A stretch of 8,124 bases of DNA from Collinsella sp. (GCA_031295725.1 JAUMNV010000084.1:1-8124), one strand, 5' to 3'. Shown: positions 1 to 6,738, counted from the stretch's first letter. Notes: generated by a model not told the origin, from the sequence alone. Program-made: numbers and translations.

Positions 1-6
1 AGAGAA

Positions 7-639
7 ATGGAGATGCGTATGATCGCTAAGTTCGATTCCGCCCTCGTGCCATACGTTATCGAGCAGACGCCGCGCGGCGAGCGCAGCTACGATATCTATT
101 CGCGCCTGCTCAACGACCGCATCATCTTCTTGGGCGAGGAGATCAACTCCGTCAGCGCCAACCTGGTCGTTGCCCAGCTGCTGCATCTTGAGAGCCAGGA
201 TGCCGAGAAGGATATCTCGCTCTACATCAATTCGCCCGGTGGCGAGGTTTACTCTGGCCTGGCGATTCTTGACACCATGAACTTCATCAAGCCGCAGGTC
301 TCCACCATCTGCGTCGGTATGGCCGCGTCTATGGCTGCCGTGCTGCTTTCGGCCGGCGCCAAGGGCAAGCGCTTCTGCCTGCCGCACTCCAAGGTCATGA
401 TTCACCAGCCCAGCGGCGGTGCCCAGGGTCAGCAGACCGAGATCGAGATCGTGGCCGAGGAGATCAAGAAGACCCGCCGCGAGCTCAACCAGATCCTGTC
501 CGATGCCTCGGGCCAGCCGATCGAGAAGGTCCAGGCCGACACCGAGCGCGACAACTACCTGACCGCTGCCGAGGCCCTCGACTACGGCCTGATCGACCGT
601 ATCGTCACCTCGCGCGATCTCGCCGCGAAGGACGCCTAG
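7..639 (+). CDS. clpP: ATP-dependent Clp protease proteolytic subunit ClpP
   Basis: ClpP is the serine peptidase that forms a double-heptamer barrel in the cytosol and degrades proteins unfolded and fed in by a Clp ATPase, here most likely ClpX encoded next door. The 210 residues match the family length. The catalytic triad is visible: Ser108 in GMAASMAA, His133 in MIHQPSGG and Asp182 in ERDNYL. The oxyanion-region motif INSPGG lies at 74-79. The N-terminal block VPYVIEQTPRGERSYDIYSRLL is typical. Three in-frame ATGs (7, 13, 19) compete for the start. The ribosome binding site would lie mostly outside the window, so the start is uncertain by up to four codons. The gene ends in TAG one base before clpX, so the two are surely co-transcribed. 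Many actinobacteria carry two clpP genes in tandem; whether another lies upstream cannot be seen. Confidence 0.97.
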   Translation: MEMRMIAKFDSALVPYVIEQTPRGERSYDIYSRLLNDRIIFLGEEINSVSANLVVAQLLHLESQDAEKDISLYINSPGGEVYSGLAILDTMNFIKPQVSTICVGMAASMAAVLLSAGAKGKRFCLPHSKVMIHQPSGGAQGQQTEIEIVAEEIKKTRRELNQILSDASGQPIEKVQADTERDNYLTAAEALDYGLIDRIVTSRDLAAKDA

Positions 640-640
640 G

Positions 641-2050
641 ATGGCAGGAAACATGCAGGACAACTTTGACGAGAATGGCAACCCCATCCGCTGCTCCTTC
701 TGCGGAAAAGAGCAGGGGCAGGTTCGCCGCCTTGTAAAGGGTCCGACCAACATCTTTATCTGCGACGAGTGCGTTGCCGCCTGCTCCGAGATCCTTGAGG
801 AGTCGCTGGCTTCGGACTTTATGGACGCTGCCCGCAACGGCAAGCTGCCGGGCTTCCTCAACGACCACGGCCAGGCTGCCGGGCAGCCTGCCGTGGATCC
901 CGAGGCCGAGGGCTTTGAGCTCGAGGACGATGCCCGCCAGGTCATTACGCATGTGCCGACGCCGCACGAGATCTATGACGAGCTTTCGGCCTATGTTATG
1001 GGCCAGGAGGACGCCAAGCGCGCCATGTCGGTGGCCGTGTACAACCACTATCGTCGCGTGATCGAGGGCGGCGCCGCGGTGTCTGCCTTTGACGACGACA
1101 TGGGCTCGCAGTTCGACGACGATATGGACGAGGTAGAGCTCGCCAAGTCCAACATCTTGCTGCTCGGTCCCACCGGTACCGGTAAGACCCTGCTGGCCCA
1201 GACGCTCGCGCGCATCCTCGAGGTGCCGTTTGCCATCGCCGACGCCACTGCGCTTACCGAGGCCGGCTACGTTGGCGAGGACGTGGAGAACATCCTGCTC
1301 AAGCTCATCAATGCTGCCGATGGCGATATTGAGCGCGCTCAGGTGGGCATTATCTACGTGGACGAGATCGACAAGATCGCCCGCAAGGCCGAGAACCTCT
1401 CCATTACCCGCGATGTCTCGGGCGAGGGCGTTCAGCAGGCGCTGCTTAAGATTCTTGAGGGCACGGTGGCCAGCGTTCCGCCCACTGGCGGCCGCAAGCA
1501 TCCCCAGCAGGAGCTGCTGCAGATCGACACGACCAATATCCTGTTCATCTGTGGCGGTGCCTTTGTGGGTCTGGACAAGATTATCGCCGATCGCGTGGGC
1601 AACAAGGGCGTGGGCTTTAACTCCGAGATCGCCGGCCCCACCTCGGTCGACGAGAACGACCTGCTGCGCCAGGTGCTCCCGCAGGACCTCAACGCCTTTG
1701 GCATGATTCCCGAGTTCGTTGGCCGCACGCCTGTCGTAACCCAGACGCAGGCGCTCGACGAGGACGACCTGGTGTCGATTCTGACCGAGCCCAAGAACGC
1801 CGTGGTGCGCCAGTACCGTAAGATGTTCCAGCTTGAGGACGTTGAGCTTGAGTTTGAGGACGCGGCCCTGCACGAGATCGCCCGCATGGCGCTCGCCCGC
1901 AAGACAGGCGCCCGCGGCCTGCGCTCCATCTGCGAGGACGTGCTGCAGCAGACGATGTTCGACCTGCCCAGCGAGGAGGGTGTTTCCAAGGTCGTTGTGA
2001 CCGAAGCCTCCGTAAAGGGCGAAGAGCAGGCCCAGCGCATCTACGGCTAA
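641..2050 (+). CDS. clpX: ATP-dependent Clp protease ATP-binding subunit ClpX
   Basis: ClpX is the AAA+ hexameric unfoldase that recognises tagged substrates and threads them into ClpP. The N-terminal zinc-binding domain has Cys18, Cys21, Cys41 and Cys44 (CSFC and CDEC). Walker A GPTGTGKT is at 176-183, pore-1 loop GYVG at 209-212, Walker B with Asp241-Glu242, RKH pore loop at 285-287, ClpP-docking loop VGF at 324-326 (IGF in most ClpX) and sensor-2 GARGLR at 423-428. At 469 residues it is longer than the usual roughly 420. The excess lies in the linker after the zinc finger and in an acidic insert at 150-164 just before the Walker A strand. An AAGGA about nine bases upstream supports ATG 641. 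ATG 653, preceded by AGGAA, is an alternative four codons in. It sits one base after the clpP stop and is followed by a strong terminator. Confidence 0.97.
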   Translation: MAGNMQDNFDENGNPIRCSFCGKEQGQVRRLVKGPTNIFICDECVAACSEILEESLASDFMDAARNGKLPGFLNDHGQAAGQPAVDPEAEGFELEDDARQVITHVPTPHEIYDELSAYVMGQEDAKRAMSVAVYNHYRRVIEGGAAVSAFDDDMGSQFDDDMDEVELAKSNILLLGPTGTGKTLLAQTLARILEVPFAIADATALTEAGYVGEDVENILLKLINAADGDIERAQVGIIYVDEIDKIARKAENLSITRDVSGEGVQQALLKILEGTVASVPPTGGRKHPQQELLQIDTTNILFICGGAFVGLDKIIADRVGNKGVGFNSEIAGPTSVDENDLLRQVLPQDLNAFGMIPEFVGRTPVVTQTQALDEDDLVSILTEPKNAVVRQYRKMFQLEDVELEFEDAALHEIARMALARKTGARGLRSICEDVLQQTMFDLPSEEGVSKVVVTEASVKGEEQAQRIYG

Positions 2051-2071
2051 ACCAGCCTAAAACGTGTTTGC

Positions 2072-2108
2072 AAATAGCCTCCGACCACCCGCGGTCGGAG
2101 GCTATTTT
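2072..2108 (+). terminator. Intrinsic terminator after clpX
   Basis: A perfect 15-bp stem pairs 2072-2086 with 2093-2107 around a six-base loop (ACCCGC). The top is GC-rich, and the 3' arm runs into TATTTTAT. It starts about 20 bases after the clpX stop codon and should end the clpP-clpX transcript. This implies valS has its own promoter. The A-rich 5' flank means it could also stop some transcription from the other strand, but no gene there needs it. Confidence 0.9.
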
Positions 2109-2136
2109 ATATATACGCAATAACCCCAACTACCTG

Positions 2137-2145
2137 TGTTATTCT
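2137..2145 (+). promoter_or_regulatory. Candidate extended -10 promoter for valS
   Basis: TGTTATTCT reads as an extended -10 (TG, one base, TATTCT). It lies in the AT-rich stretch just after the clpX terminator and about 190 bases before valS. No convincing -35 hexamer is seen 16-18 bases upstream. Transcription from here would give a long valS leader that contains the whole hairpin element at 2203-2316. The placement is logical because the terminator isolates valS, but the sequence match alone is weak. Confidence 0.35.
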
Positions 2146-2202
2146 GTGTGTTTGTTTAAAGTCTCAGCAAAGTCCATTCAGACTGAAGTAATCGATACCT
2201 AA

Positions 2203-2316
2203 GGCGTGTCCGCCTGCTTGGTTTTCGTAGATTCCGCACGAGCCGAAGAGCACTAAATGTGCTCTTCGTGCGAGCCCAGGACCTGACCGAGCGAAAACCA
2301 AGCAGGCGGACACGCC
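2203..2316 (+). repeat. Nested hairpin element, copy 1 (valS leader)
   Basis: A perfect 25-bp inverted repeat (2203-2227 with 2292-2316) encloses 64 bases. Within it lies a second hairpin: a 10-bp stem (2244-2253 with 2259-2268), loop TAAAT, then a five-base bulge CGAGC (2239-2243) on the 5' side only, and a 4-bp lower helix CGCA/TGCG (2235-2238 with 2269-2272). The 42-base core 2234-2275 recurs inverted at 5086-5127, matching at 37 of 42 positions. Two of the stem pairs differ by compensatory changes. The outer stems of the two copies have unrelated sequences, yet each is self-complementary. The element ends about 20 bases before the valS ATG and leaves the ribosome binding site outside the helix. 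There is no T-run after it, so it is not a simple terminator. It may be a structured leader RNA, a dispersed structural repeat or a mobile hairpin element. I do not recognise the family. Confidence 0.85.
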
Positions 2317-2324
2317 GACGGGCA

Positions 2325-2330
2325 AGGGAG
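2325..2330 (+). promoter_or_regulatory. Ribosome binding site of valS
   Basis: AGGGAG sits six bases before ATG 2337. It selects that start over the in-frame ATG at 2259, which lies inside the hairpin core, and is better spaced than for ATG 2346. Confidence 0.75.
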
Positions 2331-2336
2331 AGATAT

Positions 2337-5033
2337 ATGGAAGAAATGCCCAAGAACTACGATCCGTCGACCAACGAGCCGGCGATCCTGCAGAAGTGGC
2401 TCGACGGCGGCTACTACAAGCGCCGTGAGGGCGTGGGCGACTGCACCGTCACCATTCCGCCTCCCAATGTGACCGGCAAGCTCCACATGGGCCACGCCAC
2501 CGATGACTCCATCCAGGATGCCATTGTCCGTATGGCCCGCATGCGCGGCAAGTCCACGCGCTGGGTGCTCGGCACCGACCACGCCGGTATCGCCACGCAG
2601 ACCAAGGTCGACAAGAAGCTCAAGAGCGAGGGCATCAGCCGCCTGGAGATTGGCCGCGACAAGTTTGTCGACGCCTGCTGGGATTGGACCCACGAGTACG
2701 GCGGCATCATCGTCGAGCAGATCAAGCGCATGGGCTGCTCCGTCGACTTCGACAACGAGCGCTTTACCATGGACGAGGATTACGCCCAGGCCGTGCGCAA
2801 GGTCTTCTGCGACTGGTACCACGACGGCTTGATCTATCGCGGCAAGCGCATCGTCAACTGGTGCCCCAACTGCACCACCGCCATCTCGGACGACGAGGCC
2901 GAGTACAAGGACGAGAAGGGCCACCTGTGGCACCTGCGCTACCCGCTGACCGAGCCGGTCAACGGCCAGGACTACATCGTCGTCGCCACCACGCGTCCCG
3001 AGACCATGCTCGGCGACACGGGCGTCGCCGTTTCCCCGAAGGACCCCGAGAAGGCCGCCTTTGTGGGTAAGACCGTCAAGCTCCCCATCGTCGACCGTGA
3101 GATCCCCATCTTTGAGGATTGGCATGTCGACGCCAACTTCGGTTCCGGCTTCGTTAAGGTTACTCCGGCCCACGACCCCAACGACTACGCCATGGGTCAG
3201 GCTCACGACCTGCCGCAGATCAACATCTTCGACGAGCACGCGGTGGTCGTCGAAGGCTACGGCGAGTTCACCGGCATGAACCGCGACGAGTGCCGCGAGG
3301 CCGTCATCAAGTGGTTCGAGGAGCACGACCTGCTCGATCACGTCGAGGACCTCGATCACTCCGTCATGCACTGCTACCGTTGCGACGCCGCACTGGAGCC
3401 GTGGCTTTCTGAGCAGTGGTTTGTGGCCGTTGACAAGCTCAAGGGGCCGGCGCTCGATGCGGTCAACTCCGGCAAGGTCACGTTCCACCCCGCGCGCTGG
3501 ACGCAGACCTACACCACCTGGATGGAGAACCTCAAGGACTGGTGCATCTCGCGCCAGCTGTGGTGGGGCCACCGCATCCCCGTGTTCTACTGCGAGGACT
3601 GCGGCTGGGAGGACGCCCTTACCGAGGACACCGACGTCTGCCCCAAGTGCGGCGGCCATCACGTACACCAGGACGAGAACGTGTTGGACACCTGGTTCAG
3701 CTCTCAGCTGTGGACTTTCGCCACGCAGGGCTGGCCGCAAAAGCCGGAGCTGCTCGAGGGACATCACCCCACGACGGCGCTCGTCACCGCGCGCGACATC
3801 ATCGCGCTGTGGGTCGCCCGCATGGTCATGAGCTCGCTGTACTTCCTGGACGAGGTGCCGTTTAAAGACGTCGTCATCTATCCGACGATCCTGGCCAAGG
3901 ACGGCAGCCGCATGTCCAAGTCCAAGGGCAACGGCGTTGACCCCATGGACCTCATTGGCATGTACGGTGCCGACGCCATGCGCTACAACCTGCTTACGCT
4001 GTGCACCAACAACCAGGATGTTAAGTTCGACGCGAACATCGACAAGAAGACCAAGAAGCTTATCGACAGCCCGCGTACCGAGCAGGCCAAGTCGTTTGTG
4101 ACCAAGATCTGGAACGCAAGCCGCTTCCTGCTCATGAACATGGAGGGCTACACGCCCGGCGAGCCCGTCGTGGAGACGCCGGCCGACGCTTGGATGTTCA
4201 GCCGCCTGGCCAAGGCCGTGAAGATGGTCACCGAGGGCATCGAGAACTACACCTTTGGCGACATGGTCCGCGGCGTGCAGCAGTTCTTCTGGAACGAGGT
4301 CTGCGACTGGTACGTCGAGGTCACCAAGGCCCGCCTGAAGGGCGAGGGCCGTCTGCAGGCGCAGCGCAACCTGATCTTTGTGCTCGACACCTCCATTCGC
4401 CTGATGCACCCGCTCATGCCGTTTGTTACCGAGGAGATCTGGGACAACATGCCGGCGAGTGTGCTCGATCTGGACGCCGAGGGCAACGTGAACCGCGCCG
4501 AGGCGCTCATGATCGCCAAGTGGCCCGAGCCCGCCGACTACGCCAAGTATGTTGACGAGGACGCCGAGCGCGCGTTTGAGCTGTGCCGCACCGTCGTTTC
4601 CGCCGCCCGCGCCACGCGTTCGCGTTATCGCTTGAGCCCCAAGGCCGAGCTCGACGTGGTCGTACGCGCCGGTGCCGAGGACATCGAGAAGCTCGAGAGC
4701 CTGCGCTCGACCATTGAGCCGCTGGCCAACACGGCTTCGCTGGTCATGGGTACCGACGTTGAGAAGCCGGCCGCGAGCATCGCCGTGGTCGACAGTGGCG
4801 TCGAGGTCTTTGTGGTGCTCGAGGGCAAGGTTGATCTTTCGGCCGAGAAGGCACGCTTGGAGAAGGAGATTGCCGCGGCCCAGAAGGAGCTTGCCGGCTG
4901 CGAGAAGACGCTCGCCAACGAGGGCTTTGTGGCCAAGGCCGCGCCCGCGGTGGTGCAGAAGAAGAGGGACCGTGCAGCTGAGCTCAAGGAGATCCTGGCG
5001 GCGCTGAACTCGCAGGTTGCTGACTTCTCGTAG
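2337..5033 (+). CDS. valS: Valine--tRNA ligase (ValRS)
   Basis: This class Ia synthetase charges tRNA-Val with valine in the cytosol and hydrolyses mischarged threonine in a separate editing domain. It has 898 residues, close to the 880-950 usual in bacteria. The HIGH signature is HMGH at 50-53, preceded by PPPNVTGKL. The second ATP signature KMSKS is RMSKS at 525-529. The editing (CP1) domain holds TTRPET at 218-223 and the later HDPNDYAMG block. A zinc-ribbon-like module with Cys419, Cys422, Cys435 and Cys438 precedes LDTWFSS, as in many ValRS. The C-terminus from about residue 832 to the end is a charged coiled coil (VDLSAEKARLEKEIAAAQKE), the tRNA-binding arm of the family. The gene is separated from clpX by a terminator and flanked on both sides by inverted copies of a nested hairpin element. 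The stop is TAG, and the same frame stays open for 91 further codons. Confidence 0.97.
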   Translation: MEEMPKNYDPSTNEPAILQKWLDGGYYKRREGVGDCTVTIPPPNVTGKLHMGHATDDSIQDAIVRMARMRGKSTRWVLGTDHAGIATQTKVDKKLKSEGISRLEIGRDKFVDACWDWTHEYGGIIVEQIKRMGCSVDFDNERFTMDEDYAQAVRKVFCDWYHDGLIYRGKRIVNWCPNCTTAISDDEAEYKDEKGHLWHLRYPLTEPVNGQDYIVVATTRPETMLGDTGVAVSPKDPEKAAFVGKTVKLPIVDREIPIFEDWHVDANFGSGFVKVTPAHDPNDYAMGQAHDLPQINIFDEHAVVVEGYGEFTGMNRDECREAVIKWFEEHDLLDHVEDLDHSVMHCYRCDAALEPWLSEQWFVAVDKLKGPALDAVNSGKVTFHPARWTQTYTTWMENLKDWCISRQLWWGHRIPVFYCEDCGWEDALTEDTDVCPKCGGHHVHQDENVLDTWFSSQLWTFATQGWPQKPELLEGHHPTTALVTARDIIALWVARMVMSSLYFLDEVPFKDVVIYPTILAKDGSRMSKSKGNGVDPMDLIGMYGADAMRYNLLTLCTNNQDVKFDANIDKKTKKLIDSPRTEQAKSFVTKIWNASRFLLMNMEGYTPGEPVVETPADAWMFSRLAKAVKMVTEGIENYTFGDMVRGVQQFFWNEVCDWYVEVTKARLKGEGRLQAQRNLIFVLDTSIRLMHPLMPFVTEEIWDNMPASVLDLDAEGNVNRAEALMIAKWPEPADYAKYVDEDAERAFELCRTVVSAARATRSRYRLSPKAELDVVVRAGAEDIEKLESLRSTIEPLANTASLVMGTDVEKPAASIAVVDSGVEVFVVLEGKVDLSAEKARLEKEIAAAQKELAGCEKTLANEGFVAKAAPAVVQKKRDRAAELKEILAALNSQVADFS

Positions 5034-5048
5034 GCGGTACTGGGGGAC

Positions 5049-5156
5049 GCGGTTTGGGGCATTGCTCGCTACTGCGGACAGTCCTGCTCGCACGAAGGCC
5101 ACATTAAGTGGCCTTCGGCTCGTGCGGAACTTGTATCGAGCAAAGCCCCAAACCGC
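5049..5156 (-). repeat. Nested hairpin element, copy 2 (inverted, behind valS)
   Basis: The outer stem pairs 5049-5068 with 5137-5156 at 19 of 20 positions (mismatch A5061/A5144). A few more pairs are possible beyond a bulged C5048. Inside, the core 5086-5127 is the reverse complement of the copy-1 core with five differences: two compensated stem pairs and one loop base. The asymmetric bulge is kept. The similarity extends past the core: the reverse complement has AGGACTG and AGTAGCGA where copy 1 has AGGACCTG and GAGCGA, and in both copies the outer stem closes with CG/CG. It begins 16 bases after the valS stop, so a valS transcript would run into it. No T-run follows, so it does not look like an intrinsic terminator. 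Its strand is assigned by matching copy 1; the transcribed strand, if any, is unknown. Confidence 0.85.
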
Positions 5157-5195
5157 TCCCATGGCGGTTACGGGGGCGTCCGCTTCCTGCCGGTC

Positions 5196-5217
5196 AGGGC
5201 CACTGGGTTGTGGCCTT
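5196..5217 (+). other. Short hairpin between valS and folC
   Basis: AGGGCCAC pairs with GTGGCCTT (8 bp including one G-T pair) around loop TGGGTT. It is followed by GTTCTCGC, which is too weak a T-run for a confident terminator. It could still contribute to ending the valS transcript, for which no better terminator is seen before 5258. Confidence 0.35.
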
Positions 5218-5242
5218 GTTCTCGCTGCAATCGGGTAAAGGC

Positions 5243-5251
5243 TGATATTGT
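5243..5251 (+). promoter_or_regulatory. Candidate extended -10 promoter for folC
   Basis: TGATATTGT fits an extended -10 (TG, one base, TATTGT) 62 bases before the folC ATG. No -35 at proper spacing is apparent. A start about seven bases downstream would place the 5' end of the transcript at the base of the hairpin at 5258-5285. Confidence 0.3.
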
Positions 5252-5257
5252 CAACGT

Positions 5258-5291
5258 GAGGGGCTCATTCTTTTTGGTGGGCCTCTTTTTC
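5258..5291 (+). terminator. Weak intrinsic terminator or attenuator just before folC
   Basis: GAGG pairs with CCTC and CTCA with TGGG (one G-T pair), with a two-base GG bulge and a ten-base loop. TTTTTCT follows directly. It could end the valS transcript. Because it stops only about 20 bases before the folC ATG, it could instead act as a leader attenuator for folC. The stem is short, so strength is doubtful. Confidence 0.5.
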
Positions 5292-5312
5292 TGTTATGGG
5301 GGACTTTGAGTT

Positions 5313-6656
5313 ATGGCTAAGCGTTCTGGGTCGTATGTCGTTCCTTTCTCGTTTGAGTTGCTTTCGTTTGGTGAGGCTGTTGGGCTGGCTGCCGATACGG
5401 GGCGGATTTCTGGGGATGCTGGTCCTCTGCTCGAGACGGTTGTCGATATGCTCGATGAGTTGGGGCGTCCGGACGAGTATTTCGATTGCATTCAGGTTGC
5501 CGGTACCAATGGCAAGACTTCGACTACGCGTTTTTCGGCTGCTATTCTTCGCGGCGAGGGGCTCAAGACCGCGCTGTATACGTCGCCTCAGCTGGTGCGC
5601 TATCCCGAGCGCATGGAGGTTGACGGGCGCGTTGTGAGCGATGAGGCGTTTGCCCGTGGCGTTTCGGCCGCTGTTGAGGCGGGGCATCGAGTGAATGCCC
5701 GTCGTGTGGCGGCGGGGGAGCGCGCCTATACCATCACGCCGTTTGACCTGCTGACGGCTGCTGCACTGGTGGTGTTTGCCGAGGCTTGCGTGGACGTGGC
5801 CGTGCTTGAGGTCGGCATGGGCGGACGCTGGGATGCTACGAGTGCGACCGATCCTGTCGCCGTGGCCATTACAGGCATTGGGCTCGATCACACACGTATT
5901 TTGGGCGATACGCTCGAGGCCATTGCGGGGGAGTAGGCTGCGGTCATTAAGCCCGGACGCTTGGTTGTGCTGGGCGAGGGCACGCATGAGGCGAGCGTTC
6001 AGCGCGTGATGGATGCCCGTTGTCGAGAGTGCGGCATTGTGCCGCTCGTGGTGAGGCATGCCACGACTAAGGTGCCGGTGCATGTGGGCGACACGGTTGA
6101 GTTTAGCTGCACCACGCCACGTGCGATCTATACGTCGAGCATGGTCAAGCCGGCCTATCAGCCGCAGAATGCCGCGTGCGCGATTATGCTTTGCGAGGGG
6201 TATCTGGGTCGCGAGCTCGACCACGATGCGCTGGATGCATCGCTTATGGGTTGCCCCACACCGGGTCGTTTTGACGTGCTGGGGACCGATCCGCTTAAGC
6301 TGATTGACGCCTGTCATAACCCCCAGAGCTGCGAGAACTTTGTGAGCGCGCTGGACGAGATTGATCCGTGCGTGGAGAATCGCCCCACGCTGCTGTGCGC
6401 CGCGCTGGCCGACAAGGACGTGGCGGGCATCGTCGACGTGCTGATCCCGGCTTTCCCGCGCGTGGTCGTGACCCAGACCGATTCCGATCGCGCCCTGCCG
6501 GCGGAGGAGCTCGCCGCACTTGTGGACGCTGACAAGCTTGTTGGCGTGTACCCCAGCGTGTCCGAGGCCCTCGCGGCCTTCGATGCCGCAGACGAGCCTT
6601 TCGTAGCTGCCGGCACCATCACCCTAGCCGGCGAAGTAGCCGGTCTGCTCCGCTAA
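5313..6656 (+). pseudogene. folC: folC, folylpolyglutamate/dihydrofolate synthase, interrupted by in-frame TAG
   Basis: FolC adds glutamate to folates (and in many bacteria to dihydropteroate) using ATP, through an acyl-phosphate intermediate. If read through, the frame gives 447 residues, the normal family length. The P-loop GTNGKTS is at 64-70, LEVGMGGRWDATS has the metal-binding Glu166, His193 is in GLDHTR, and the C-terminal Mur-ligase-like domain has DACHNP at 332-337 (DGAHNP is commoner). Codon 208 (5934-5936) is TAG within AIAGE-stop-AAVIKPG. Relatives have Lys there (ExKAGI), the residue carbamylated in this family. Reading frame and similarity continue unbroken past the stop, so this is a point nonsense change (AAG to TAG), not a frameshift. 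The downstream half has only a TTG start (5961) without a good ribosome site. The upstream half lacks the catalytic lysine and the glutamate-ligase domain. The start ATG is preceded by GGGGGA about nine bases away. Codon use in the first half is looser (more T- and GGG-type codons) than in valS. It may be a true pseudogene, a sequencing error, or a suppressed amber. Confidence 0.9.
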
Positions 6657-6670
6657 CCCATCCCCTCATC

Positions 6671-6737
6671 AGTTGCGGTGAAATACGGACTGTTTTACAA
6701 GCCAGAGGCCTCAAACAGTCCGTATATCACCGCAACT
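6671..6737. repeat. Long inverted repeat after folC
   Basis: A 25-base inverted repeat (6671-6695 with 6713-6737) matches at 24 of 25 positions, the exception being A6682/A6726. It surrounds a 17-base loop that itself contains the small palindrome GAGGCCTC. It starts 14 bases after the folC stop. No T-run follows on either strand directly, so it is not a classical terminator by itself. It does not contain the core seen in the two elements around valS. Confidence 0.75.
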
Positions 6738-6738
6738 C

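Noticed and set aside
605..1873. Long antisense open frames over clpX, folC (5265-6317) and the M24 gene (7191-8114, plus strand)
   Set aside because: Same cause: mirror frames of codon-biased genes, with no family features and no plausible ribosome sites.
2136..2159. Valine-containing leader peptide (GTG start, three valine-type codons, TAA) as attenuator
   Set aside because: Seven codons only, no ribosome binding site, and it overlaps the candidate -10; such a short frame is expected by chance.
2203..2316. CRISPR repeat or tRNA-like structure in the hairpin-rich gaps
   Set aside because: There is no regular repeat-spacer spacing, and no cloverleaf or T-loop GTTCRA signature. The pairing is simple nested foldback.
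2259..2336. Earlier in-frame valS start at ATG 2259
   Set aside because: It would add an arginine-rich 26-residue extension translated from inside the hairpin; ATG 2337 has a well-placed AGGGAG and fits the family N-terminus.
2111..2336. T-box riboswitch before valS
   Set aside because: No TGGNACCGCG-type antiterminator bulge and no terminator/antiterminator pair. The only large structure is the nested hairpin element shared with the 3' side.
2253..5162. 969-codon open frame antisense to valS, running between the two hairpin elements
   Set aside because: Its translation is rich in L, V, G, H and R without any domain, as expected for the complement of a strongly C/G-biased gene. valS on the other strand has every family motif.
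5961..6656. Independent second gene made from the 3' half of folC
   Set aside because: It begins with TTG without a convincing ribosome site and lacks the P-loop. It is the same frame as the 5' half and continues the FolC alignment directly, so it is one interrupted gene.
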